A stretch of DNA of 64,000 bases. Source: CALCZU01 sp964396165. GTDB taxonomy: Bacteria; Bdellovibrionota; FAC87; UBA2466. The position numbers and the translations under genes are program-made. The notes under the pieces were generated by a model. The model did not search any database. It had not been told where the DNA came from and saw only the letters and a program-made list of their open reading frames with translations. The first letter of the stretch is position 1. Every line of letters starts with the position of its first letter. The stretch lies in contig CAYNEF010000006.1 of assembly GCA_964396165.1 (NCBI GenBank), forward strand, positions 26,344 through 90,343. Reading direction: 5' to 3'. This document shows positions 45,373 to 53,124 of this stretch, in pieces.

Positions 45373-46293
45373 TTATCTGACTTCCTTAGGGAGGGAGAAG
45401 CTTACTTTTTCTTCCCTAAGGACTTTTTCTTCTACTGTGGCACCAAAGTTTTTGACAAGCGTGTTCACACATTCTTGAACCAGTCGCTCGGGCGCGCTGG
45501 CTCCTGCAGTAATTAAGATACGTTGTTTATTTTTGAACCACTCTAAATCAATGGCGCTTGCATCGTTTACCAGATAAGCCGCGCAATTCGATTGCTTTGC
45601 GACTTCTACAAGTCGTAAAGAATTGGAACTATTTTTACTTCCCACGACTAATACCAAATCGGCATCTTTGCTAAAGCTTTTCACCGCGTCCTGGCGGTTT
45701 TGAGTGGCATAACAAATGTCGTCTTTTTTCGGGCCGACTACCTGGGGAAACTTACTTTTTAACTTGTCGATAATCGCTACTGTTTCATCGACACTTAAAG
45801 TGGTCTGCGTGAGATAAGCAAGCTTCGTAGAGCTATCAAAATGTAAGGCTTCCACATCGTCTACAGATTCCACAAGGTGCATGCACTCGGGCGCTTCACC
45901 GAGAGTACCGACTACTTCCTGGTGTCCTTTATGTCCGATATAAATAATTTGAAACCCTTCGCGCGAAAAGTGCACGGCTTCCATATGTACTTTGGAAACA
46001 AGAGGGCATGTTGCATCTATGGCGCGCAATTTTCTTTGCTCGGTCATGCGACGTACTTCTGGGCTCACACCATGGGCACTAAAGAGAAGAGTGGACTCTT
46101 CGGGAACTTCACTTACATTTTCAACAAAGACAACGCCCCGTTTTCGAAATGATTCCACAACGTGTTGGTTGTGCACAATTTCGTGGAGTGCATACAAGGG
46201 GGTTCCGAATTTGGTGACAGCAAGATCCAATGTTTTGATCGCCATTTCGACACCGGCACAAAAGCCTCTCGGATTTGCAATTGTTATCTGCAT
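45373..46293 (-). CDS. ispH: 4-hydroxy-3-methylbut-2-enyl diphosphate reductase IspH
   Basis: About 306 residues from the ATG at 46293 (MQITIANPRGFCAGV); the frame is open further upstream but without family homology. It carries out the last step of the MEP isoprenoid pathway, making IPP and DMAPP with a [4Fe-4S] cluster. The three cluster cysteines are C12 (FCAGV), one in DATCPLVSKVH and one in DDICYATQNRQ; HKGHQEV and SSNSLRLVEVA are conserved substrate motifs. It stands alone on the minus strand. The convergent SYLF gene ends four bases before its stop. Confidence 0.95.
   Translation of the reverse strand: MQITIANPRGFCAGVEMAIKTLDLAVTKFGTPLYALHEIVHNQHVVESFRKRGVVFVENVSEVPEESTLLFSAHGVSPEVRRMTEQRKLRAIDATCPLVSKVHMEAVHFSREGFQIIYIGHKGHQEVVGTLGEAPECMHLVESVDDVEALHFDSSTKLAYLTQTTLSVDETVAIIDKLKSKFPQVVGPKKDDICYATQNRQDAVKSFSKDADLVLVVGSKNSSNSLRLVEVAKQSNCAAYLVNDASAIDLEWFKNKQRILITAGASAPERLVQECVNTLVKNFGATVEEKVLREEKVSFSLPKEVR
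45383..45432 (+). terminator. Probable terminator of the SYLF gene, inside the ispH 3' end
   Basis: Arms TCCTTAGGGA (45383-45392) and TCCCTAAGGA (45413-45422) are exact complements, followed on the plus strand by CTTTTTCTTC. It lies 15 bases after the SYLF stop and within the coding end of ispH. Confidence 0.5.
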
Positions 46294-46434
46294 CGCGACA
46301 GAGATTAAAATGTGATTGGGGCAGAGCGCAAGTAGTATTTCGATTAACGAGTGATAAAGCAGGTTCTTAGTTAAATTGCGGAGGGGAAGACAGATAAGTA
46401 CCGAGATTTGTTTGAAATGAAAAAGTAGGCTCTT

Positions 46435-46457
46435 CTGTTCCAACCGCTTTGGAACAG
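46435..46457. other. Hairpin in the ispH / repeat-protein divergent region
   Basis: CTGTTCCAA (46435-46443) and TTGGAACAG (46449-46457) are exact complements around a five-base loop, in the 265-base divergent gap. It may be an operator or part of a leader. Confidence 0.45.
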
Positions 46458-46558
46458 TTTCAGAGTTCTTGACGGAATATTGTCGTGAGCTTCCCTCTTC
46501 TGAGGACTAACATTGGATACACTTAGAGATACAACACCATTAATCAGGAGGATCCCAA

Positions 46559-46960
46559 ATGAGTAAAAGAAAAATCAGTCATCTGTTACTTGGACTGGCA
46601 TTGATCATAATGCCGGCGCTGAGTAAAGCTGCGGTACAAGACAATCACCAACAGCAACAACAAAAAGCTCAGTGTGGCGAAGGCCAATGTCATCAAGGTC
46701 AGTGTGGACAGGGGCAATGCCAACAAGGTGAATGTGGGCAAGGTCAATGTGGCGAAGGTGAATGTGGACAAGGTCAATGCGGACAAGGTCAATGCGGACA
46801 AGGTCAATGCGGACAAGGTCAATGCGGACAAGGTGAATGTGGACAAGGTGAATGTGGACAAGGTCAATGTGGACAAGGTCAATGTGGACAAGGTCAGTGT
46901 GGTGAATGCTGCGGATGTGCTTGTGGCGAAACATGCCCCGATCCAGACGAAGCAGAATAA
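46559..46960 (+). CDS. Exported Cys-pentad repeat protein
   Basis: A 133-residue protein with a signal peptide (MSKRKISHLLLGLALIIMPALSKA), a short Gln-rich linker and then 15 consecutive pentads of the form C-G-(Q/E)-G-(Q/E) from C39, ending in a Cys cluster (CGECCGCACGETC) and an acidic tail. In all there are 21 cysteines, one every fifth residue in the repeat. The frame is confirmed by a strong AGGAGG ribosome site and a terminator. It resembles the EGKCG-repeat precursors of Cys-modified copper-binding peptides (HvfA type) with Gln or Glu in place of Lys, but no DUF692 modification enzyme is in the window. Metal binding or oxidative cross-linking are the likely alternatives. Confidence 0.85.
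   Translation: MSKRKISHLLLGLALIIMPALSKAAVQDNHQQQQQKAQCGEGQCHQGQCGQGQCQQGECGQGQCGEGECGQGQCGQGQCGQGQCGQGQCGQGECGQGECGQGQCGQGQCGQGQCGECCGCACGETCPDPDEAE
46673..46897 (+). repeat. 15-bp tandem repeat coding for Cys pentads
   Basis: Fifteen in-frame copies of a unit close to GGACAAGGTCAATGC. The central copies are nearly identical at DNA level and the outer ones diverged, as expected from recent expansion. Confidence 0.9.
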
Positions 46961-46980
46961 AGATGTAATGTAAAAGAAAA

Positions 46981-47009
46981 GGAGCGTCGTCAAAGACGCT
47001 CCTTTTTTT
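46981..47009 (+). terminator. Intrinsic terminator of the Cys-pentad gene
   Basis: Stem GGAGCGTC and GACGCTCC with a six-base loop, followed by seven T, 20 bases after the stop codon. Confidence 0.9.
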
Positions 47010-47296
47010 ATGTATACAGATTGTACACTTCCAGCCAGCGCCTCCGTATTCACACTGTGCACGCTTTCGACTCTATAAAGTACAGTAATTTCAATATCTT
47101 AAACTTTCCTCTTCAAGTCACTGCCTAACCTCACAACACTTTTAACATTGAACAGCGTTTAATCGTTTTGCATTAACACATGAAGAATACAGTTGTTTAT
47201 TTGAACGCCTCTGTTTGGCACCTGGCTTGCTCTACTAAGTAATGCCTATATCGATTTTAATTTTTACGACTTTGTAGAACAACCTTGGAGCAACAA

Positions 47297-48580
47297 ATGA
47301 AACGGGCACAAATAGCTTTAGGCCTCATCAGTATTTTTATCTTGGCTTCCTGTGGTAGCAACCGCAGTTCAAACACTTCGGCTGTCACTGTCCCTCAAAC
47401 AGGAGGAACTGTATTTAGTTGTTCTGCTGCACCTCTTGTAGAAGAAGTGGAAAGCGATGCTTCTTTCACCGTAAGTGTGATGGCAAGCAATGGAAATGCC
47501 CCCTACAAATTAAATGTGGGTACCGATAATTCCACATTCACTATCAGCAAAACAATTCAGGCTAAAATTTCAAATACCTCTAGTACTTCCAAAATTCTTT
47601 CAGGCTCAGTACAAATTCTGGATGCAACCGATAATGCGGCAAACTGCAGTTATAGCATCACGGTGAAGCCGGCTAATGGCGGACTTGTCTGCTCGCAAGT
47701 GACTTCTGTTTTATATAAACAATCCACAAATAGTTGCGTGCAATCTCTTACGAGTTGCCAAACGACAGATTTAAAAACGCAAGGCTATGCGGAACTTACT
47801 ACCAGACAACAATGTAATACATCTTGTGCTGGTTTAAGCACAGCTTGCAGCGCACTTCCCGATACAGGTTCACTCTCTTGTTCGATTGCAGCACGCTCGA
47901 TTGCTCCTTATTATGCAGATCAAAAATATGAATTCGAAGTAAAAGGCGTCAGAAACGGAGTTCCTGTTGAGCTCTCTGTCACTAGCTTCAGTGCAACTCC
48001 TGCACTTGCGACAAGCGAAGACTTGGGAGTTAATCCGGTCAATCTTGCTACAATCAAACGCATCTCGATTTCCAAAGCTTCTCTTCCCGCAGGCGCCGCT
48101 GCGATACAAGCTAATTTACTGGCAAGTGCTTCCTTAAAATCGGATCCGACAATCAAATGCGGAAGTACAACAGATGGAGCCTTGCCACAGTTCACGATTT
48201 TCATGCAGAAACCCCCGGTACTTGTCTGTTCCATGCAAGTATTGAACTACGCTTATGTCCCGATGCTTTACGCTGGCGACAAAGTATATATTAGAATTGC
48301 GGGGAGAAAAGCAGGGCTTCCTATTCTGCTCACACTGGGATCTTTTAATAGCAGTTCTACTTACGCCAGTGTGGAAGCATATGGCCGTGATGTGAACACG
48401 GGTGACTTACTTTACGCCATAACTTGGAATGCGAGTGTCATCCCGAGCGGATCTTCTTTTTCTATCATCAATCTGGGAGCCAAGGCCTGGTCTGTCGGCT
48501 CAAATCCAGAATATTGTAATGACGATGCTCCCAATGGTGGAATCGCTGGAGTTTCCTTTTATCTCTTTAGTAATCCATAA
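47297..48580 (+). CDS. Lipoprotein, unknown
   Basis: About 427 residues from the ATG at 47297 (GGAG eight bases upstream). Lipoprotein signal MKRAQIALGLISIFILASCGS. The mature part is Ser/Thr-rich and probably built of beta domains; two similar stretches, VFSCSAAPLVEEVESDASFTV and LSCSIAARSIAPYYADQKYEF, may mark repeated Ig-like units, with a Cys-rich linker (CVQSLTSCQ, QQCNTSCAGL) between them. No family is recognised. It lies between a terminator and the glucoamylase gene. Confidence 0.65.
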   Translation: MKRAQIALGLISIFILASCGSNRSSNTSAVTVPQTGGTVFSCSAAPLVEEVESDASFTVSVMASNGNAPYKLNVGTDNSTFTISKTIQAKISNTSSTSKILSGSVQILDATDNAANCSYSITVKPANGGLVCSQVTSVLYKQSTNSCVQSLTSCQTTDLKTQGYAELTTRQQCNTSCAGLSTACSALPDTGSLSCSIAARSIAPYYADQKYEFEVKGVRNGVPVELSVTSFSATPALATSEDLGVNPVNLATIKRISISKASLPAGAAAIQANLLASASLKSDPTIKCGSTTDGALPQFTIFMQKPPVLVCSMQVLNYAYVPMLYAGDKVYIRIAGRKAGLPILLTLGSFNSSSTYASVEAYGRDVNTGDLLYAITWNASVIPSGSSFSIINLGAKAWSVGSNPEYCNDDAPNGGIAGVSFYLFSNP

Positions 48581-48619
48581 CGCAATACGTCGTTAGTATT
48601 TGTTTTTTGTTCGCAAATC

Positions 48620-48642
48620 GTTATTTTTAGGATAAAAATAAC
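48620..48642. other. Perfect AT-rich hairpin between lipoprotein and glucoamylase genes
   Basis: GTTATTTTTA and TAAAAATAAC around a three-base loop. It could act as a weak terminator for the lipoprotein gene or an operator for the next. Confidence 0.5.
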
Positions 48643-48684
48643 CCACTACCCAAATAAGTTGTTTTGGATTGGGTGGGGGGAAAC

Positions 48685-50070
48685 ATGCGAACAAAATTAT
48701 ACGTCATCGTAGCTATTGCTTTGCTTTCAGTATATTCCGCTCACGCAGATGAACTCACCGATTGGATCGGAGTCGTTCAACCCATCGCCCAGAAAAACTT
48801 GCTTCGCAATATTTCTTATCCCGGAACAGCGCGCGGTTGTGTGATAGCTTCTCCCTCACGAGAAAATCCCGATTATTTTTACCACTGGGTCAGAGACGCC
48901 GGCATCACGATGGATGTGGTAGTCCGTTATTTTATCGAAGCCAAAGACTCTAACGAAAAAGTACACTTAGAAAGTACGATTCTTGATTACATCAATTTTT
49001 CAGCGCAAATTCAGGCTACTCCCAATCTCAGCGGGGGAGCAGGGGAACCAAAATTTAATGTAGACGGCACTGCTTACTTGAAAGACTGGGGCAGACCGCA
49101 AAATGATGGTCCCGCATTAAGAGCACTGTCTTTAATCCGTTTGGCCGGTTACTGGATTGCCCAAGGGAAAAAAGACTGGGTAGAAGAGAAATTGTATAAC
49201 AGCCTCAATACCTCTGTAGTGAAGTACGACTTGGAATACATTTCACACAACTGGAAAAATTCCAGCATTGAGTTGTGGGAAGAAACACGGGGTCAGCATT
49301 TCTATACACGTCTTGTCCAAAAACGCGCTCTGGAAGAAGGTGCGGGCCTTGCGGAATACTTGGGAGACAGAAGTGCTGCAAGTTGGTACAGACAGCAAGC
49401 TGCAGGGATTACAAAAGCTCTCTATTCGCATTGGAGCGAATCGAAAAAAATTATTGTAGAAACACTTAATCAAGAGTCAGGTCCTTCCAAACCAAGTGGT
49501 TTGGATTCCGCCGTTGTACTAGCAGTGCTTCACGCCGGAAATGAAAATGGAGACTTCTCTATTGCTGATGAAAAATTAGCCTCTACTGTTGCAAAGTTAG
49601 AAGAAGCTTTCCAAAGCATTTATCCCGTGAACCAAAAAGGTTTTCCTGCTGTTGCCATCGGGCGCTACCCCGAAGACAAGTACGACGGTTATACAACTCA
49701 CGGAGAAGGAAACCCTTGGTTGCTTATCACCAGTGGTTTTGCGGAGTATTACTACCGTTTGGCGAAAGTGTTAAACAAAGCCAGCGAAATTCGCATTACT
49801 CCCAATAATCAGGCGTTTTTCGCTTCCCTACTCGGACAAAAATTCCAAGGTAATATGACCTTTAAATCGGGTGAACCTCAGTTTAGAGACATTATTGAAC
49901 GGTTGACGCGCAAAGGGGATGATTATCTTACCCGTGTAAAATTACACACCGATGGAGATGGCGCGATGGCAGAGCAAATGAATCGCCACTCTGGATACCA
50001 GCAAGGTGCAAGAGATTTGACCTGGAGTTATGGCGCCTTTTTAAGCGCGATAAACGCTAAAAGCAGATAA
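48685..50070 (+). CDS. Exported GH15 glucoamylase
   Basis: About 461 residues from the ATG at 48685, behind a G-rich ribosome site. Signal peptide to about YSAHA. It is a glycoside hydrolase 15 catalytic domain: GCVIASPSRENPDYFYHWVRDAGITMD, DWGRPQNDGPALRALSLIRLA, SIELWEETRGQHFYT with catalytic Glu and, near the end, DGAMAEQMNRHSG, where the second catalytic acid is expected. It releases glucose from starch or glycogen ends. There is no starch-binding domain. Export suggests use on external or prey glucans; this is inference. Confidence 0.9.
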   Translation: MRTKLYVIVAIALLSVYSAHADELTDWIGVVQPIAQKNLLRNISYPGTARGCVIASPSRENPDYFYHWVRDAGITMDVVVRYFIEAKDSNEKVHLESTILDYINFSAQIQATPNLSGGAGEPKFNVDGTAYLKDWGRPQNDGPALRALSLIRLAGYWIAQGKKDWVEEKLYNSLNTSVVKYDLEYISHNWKNSSIELWEETRGQHFYTRLVQKRALEEGAGLAEYLGDRSAASWYRQQAAGITKALYSHWSESKKIIVETLNQESGPSKPSGLDSAVVLAVLHAGNENGDFSIADEKLASTVAKLEEAFQSIYPVNQKGFPAVAIGRYPEDKYDGYTTHGEGNPWLLITSGFAEYYYRLAKVLNKASEIRITPNNQAFFASLLGQKFQGNMTFKSGEPQFRDIIERLTRKGDDYLTRVKLHTDGDGAMAEQMNRHSGYQQGARDLTWSYGAFLSAINAKSR

Positions 50071-50119
50071 TTTCCTCTTCTTTGACACCCCAATTTTTCT
50101 GGATTAAACACTTCTCGCT

Positions 50120-50692
50120 ATGTTGCGCGTGTGTTTATTATTTATCTTTTTTCTGACGTCCTGTTCGCATAATTACTTTGTCCAAGATCGCAGTAATCCC
50201 CATTACTACACGGGAGGTTCTCGTTTTTTTCCTATTAATTTTTTAGGTATGGCAAAACAAGTCAGTGAGAAGCCTGGCTCGATAGATTCGGTAAATGAAA
50301 GTGCAAGCAGTAGCAATAGGGTACAGGCAGAGCAGGCGGCAGCTAGTGTACTTGCTAGTGGAATCAGTCTTCTTGTAAATAAGGATTACTACGAATCGCC
50401 CTATATCAGTGGCACATGTCTTTGTTCTTCGGTCAAAGATTCTGTCATTGAACTTCCGTGTTCTGATTTAACACTGAAGTTACTAGATAGTGCCGGACGA
50501 GAAATCCAAAAGGTGCATACACACGATGGCGACTTTATGTTCGCAGTAGAAGCAAATAAAGAATACGCCGTAACTGTTGAGTCGGTATCTTACCAAGTGC
50601 TCGGAGACGTGAAAAAACCGCTATTTTTGGGTGATAAAGTCTTGATCCATCTCATCCCCGTGCCTCAAGAAAAATTGATGCTTGCTCAATAA
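50120..50692 (+). CDS. Small lipoprotein, unknown
   Basis: A 190-residue protein with lipobox FFLTSC at the end of a short signal. The mature part has a Ser/Ala-rich region (SASSSNRVQAEQAAASVLASG) and then a C-terminal segment with CLCSSVKDS...LPCSDLTLKLLDSAGREIQKVHTHDGDFMFAVEANKEYAVTVE, which reads like a carboxypeptidase-regulatory-like beta-sandwich (Cna-B/CarboxypepD_reg type). It follows the glucoamylase by 49 bases. Confidence 0.6.
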   Translation: MLRVCLLFIFFLTSCSHNYFVQDRSNPHYYTGGSRFFPINFLGMAKQVSEKPGSIDSVNESASSSNRVQAEQAAASVLASGISLLVNKDYYESPYISGTCLCSSVKDSVIELPCSDLTLKLLDSAGREIQKVHTHDGDFMFAVEANKEYAVTVESVSYQVLGDVKKPLFLGDKVLIHLIPVPQEKLMLAQ

Positions 50693-50743
50693 CGAGTCTG
50701 ACAATTGTGAAGTTTACTGCTGTGGCGAATCCGTAAATCAAGT

Positions 50744-50749
50744 TATAAT
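50744..50749 (+). promoter_or_regulatory. -10 box of the YdjM-like gene, predicted leaderless
   Basis: Perfect TATAAT eight bases before the ATG at 50758; no ribosome site and no strong -35. Confidence 0.45.
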
Positions 50750-50757
50750 GAGTACCA

Positions 50758-52017
50758 ATGGATAATGTCACACATTCTCTTGTCGGTCTGATGGTAGGAG
50801 AAGCCGCCTACGAAATCAGAAAATACAATGACAAGCCAGACGATAAAAATTTAAGACGTTTCTTTCTCGTCTCTTCACTTTTGGCAAACAACTTTCCTGA
50901 TTTGGATATTTTTTACTCAGGTCTTTTTGGGGAGTTGGGTTATTTGGTGCACCACCGCGGCCATACGCACACACTTCTAGCCTCGTTTCCATTAGCAGCT
51001 CTTCTTTTTGCCTGTTGTTTCTATTTTGCAAAGGTCAAAAAAATTGTCTTTGAAAAAGAAGGGTGGAAGTGGATTGCAGCACTTTCAGTCCTAGGACCTA
51101 TTGTGCACATTTGGATGGACAGTCTGAATAGCTACGGAGTGCATCCCTTCTGGCCGATTAGCAATAAATGGTTTTATGGAGATTCTCTTTTTATTGTAGA
51201 GCCATGGATTTGGGTGCTGCTTTCTGTCACTTTATTTCGTTTAAATAAAAATAAGTACCTAAGGCTCGGGCTTGCAGTTATTACACTCACTGCCATCCTA
51301 CTTTGTTTTTTTACAGGTTTTGTCCCAATCGAAATTACACTTGTTCTCATCGGTTTTTCTGTTCTTTTATATTCGTGTCTGGGGTATTTAAGCGAGTACC
51401 GAAAAACTTTTACCGGACTTGTATTATTCAGTCTTCTCATCCTTTCATTCAATCGCACTTGCAAATATCTGAAGAAAGAATTTTTTAAATATTATCAGGC
51501 GCAGTACGAACAGACCGATTTGCGGGATTTGATTCTCACTCCTTATCCGGCCAATCCCTTTTGCTGGGGCGCCATTACTGTCGAAATGAGTGAAGAAAAA
51601 ACGCATTATTTTATGCGCCGGGGAGTCATCGCTGCATTTCCCAGACTTTTTTCGCTCGAAGCATGTGAAAGGCTGGGATTTGTAGGCAAGATAGGCGAGT
51701 TTCAATCCGATCCCAAATTGCCGCAAGTCCATTGGATGGGCCAAGTAAAAACGGATTTAAGACAATTGAAAAATTATCAGGAAAATTCCTGTCTCGCGCA
51801 TGAGTTTTTGCAATTCGCCCGCGCTCCGTACCTTGTGAAAGAAGACAAAAAAATAAACTTAATCGATTTAAGATTTATGAGAAAAAGTACGCCTTCGTTT
51901 GCGCAAGTAGTGCTAGTGGATAACCCGAAATGTTTAAGTGTTCCCGCCCCCTGGGTTCCCCCCAGGAGCAGAGAGCTGGATGAGTATGACTCTCATCTAT
52001 TAGAACCGACAAAATAG
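50758..52017 (+). CDS. YdjM/DUF457 family membrane-bound metal-dependent hydrolase
   Basis: A 419-residue protein. The N-terminus MDNVTHSLVGLMVGEAA, then NNFPDLDIFY, HHRGHTHTLLASFP and VHIWMDSLNSYG carry the His/Asp residues of the YdjM-like family (zinc-dependent hydrolase or phospholipase C-like fold in the membrane). Seven or so hydrophobic helices are followed by a soluble C-terminal domain of about 160 residues. E. coli YdjM is a LexA-regulated inner membrane protein of undefined function. The 3' end is followed immediately by a degraded Fic gene. Confidence 0.8.
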   Translation: MDNVTHSLVGLMVGEAAYEIRKYNDKPDDKNLRRFFLVSSLLANNFPDLDIFYSGLFGELGYLVHHRGHTHTLLASFPLAALLFACCFYFAKVKKIVFEKEGWKWIAALSVLGPIVHIWMDSLNSYGVHPFWPISNKWFYGDSLFIVEPWIWVLLSVTLFRLNKNKYLRLGLAVITLTAILLCFFTGFVPIEITLVLIGFSVLLYSCLGYLSEYRKTFTGLVLFSLLILSFNRTCKYLKKEFFKYYQAQYEQTDLRDLILTPYPANPFCWGAITVEMSEEKTHYFMRRGVIAAFPRLFSLEACERLGFVGKIGEFQSDPKLPQVHWMGQVKTDLRQLKNYQENSCLAHEFLQFARAPYLVKEDKKINLIDLRFMRKSTPSFAQVVLVDNPKCLSVPAPWVPPRSRELDEYDSHLLEPTK

Positions 52018-52019
52018 CC

Positions 52020-52199
52020 TCCGCTTTTACTCTCACAGTTTTAGCTACCTTCAATTTATCTGCTGATGACGAGATAATTTCGAGGTTATCCGTGTATGAA
52101 GGCTTGATGGGGCCAAAGCCAGAGCCCAAACTAAGAAGAAGCAATAGAATCAAAACTATACAGGCTAGTCTTGCGATTGAAGGAAATACACTAAGTTTT
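52020..52199 (+). pseudogene. N-terminal fragment of a Fic-family protein gene
   Basis: An open frame without a start codon reads, from 52065, DDEIISRLSVYEGLMGPKP and then KLRRSNRIKTIQASLAIEGN followed by TLS. This is the Fic N-terminal domain signature, including the S-x-x-x-E-G-N inhibitory motif (SLAIEGN). Similarity stops at about 52199, just after EGNTLS, where Fic proteins continue with LEQVTA; the catalytic HPFxDGNGR core is missing. The frame then runs into the convergent acyltransferase gene and stops at 52248. It is thus a truncated relic of an AMPylase-type gene, cut at the border of the P450/acyltransferase operon. Confidence 0.85.
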
Positions 52200-52206
52200 C
52201 TCCCAA

Positions 52207-53121
52207 CTAATCGATTTGCTTTTGTCCCAATCGGTATGTCTCGTCCCTAATATAGTCGATTGCAACTTCATCATCTGGGAATTTCGACAGAGTCTTTGAA
52301 TCGATTGGCTCGCCTAAAACTAAGTCCACAGTCGTGCCCCGACGTTTCAGAATCTCAACCGGATAAAATGACTGCTTCAATTTCCCGATGTAATTACTCA
52401 CTAACCTATAGAACAACCCGGGCTGTCCTTTAACAAAAATGGGCAGAACCGAGGCTTGTGATTTGCGCGCCAGCATCGCTGTACTGCGACTCCAGGGCTC
52501 GGGCTTAGTAGGCGAAGTGGTAATTTGTGCAGAAGGAAAAATCACAAGTGCATGTCCGTCTTTAAGCCAGTCCAACATTTCTCGAACCGCTTTACTATTA
52601 GCACCTGCATCGCTTTGCATGTTTATTCCAATGGATGTTCCTTCAAATCCTGGAACCAAATCCATCGTACTATTGGCAACTATCTTTACGTCCGGGCGTA
52701 CCTTTTTGAGCATGGACATTATGGTAAGCCCGTCTAGTCCGAATAGCGGATGAGTCGCTGGTATTATCAAAGGTCCCGTTTTGGGAATAGAATCCAATGA
52801 TAGACCATGTGTGCGGTAGTCTACATCCAATGCTTCCAGCATTTTATCGTGAACAGAAATCGGCTTATTATTTTTCGATACATTTTGCAAAACTTTACTC
52901 ATTTCGCGCAGCCAGAATGGAGAAGCCATCTTAGTTAACAAGGCTCCTATGTGCTTTGCCTTGCTTGATTGTCCGTCACCGATAGTAAATCTGAGACCTG
53001 CCTCTGGGGTAAACACAAGACGCGGAGCCTTCGCGACTTTAGCAGTAATTGTAGCGCAATCGGATGCAAAAACTGAAGTCGTAAGCAAGAGCAGTAATAA
53101 AATTTTCGAATACATTCGCAT
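52207..53121 (-). CDS. Exported PlsC-like acyltransferase
   Basis: A 304-residue protein with a signal peptide (MRMYSKILLLLLLTTSVFA). The acyltransferase motif I appears as PATHPLFGLDGL (H and D, as in the subgroup with HP-x-G-x-D) and the later LVIFPSAQITT fits the FPEG-like motif III in altered form. Enzymes of this family acylate lysophospholipids or glycerol-phosphate, normally in the cytoplasm, so a signal peptide is unusual. The gene starts three bases after the P450 stop, making a tight operon. It is convergent with the truncated Fic gene. Confidence 0.75.
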   Translation of the reverse strand: MRMYSKILLLLLLTTSVFASDCATITAKVAKAPRLVFTPEAGLRFTIGDGQSSKAKHIGALLTKMASPFWLREMSKVLQNVSKNNKPISVHDKMLEALDVDYRTHGLSLDSIPKTGPLIIPATHPLFGLDGLTIMSMLKKVRPDVKIVANSTMDLVPGFEGTSIGINMQSDAGANSKAVREMLDWLKDGHALVIFPSAQITTSPTKPEPWSRSTAMLARKSQASVLPIFVKGQPGLFYRLVSNYIGKLKQSFYPVEILKRRGTTVDLVLGEPIDSKTLSKFPDDEVAIDYIRDETYRLGQKQID

Positions 53122-53124
53122 TTA

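Noticed and set aside
46673..46897. Tandem repeat as a CRISPR array
   Set aside because: Units are contiguous 15-mers in a coding frame with no spacers, and there are no cas genes.
46586..47062. Long minus-strand and other-frame open frames across the Cys-pentad gene
   Set aside because: They exist only because a 15-base repeat is stop-free in several frames; no ribosome site or signal supports them.
51875..52153. Minus-strand frame starting with a signal-like MILLLLLSLGSG
   Set aside because: It is the reverse of the Fic fragment and of the 3' end of the YdjM-like gene, with no ribosome site.
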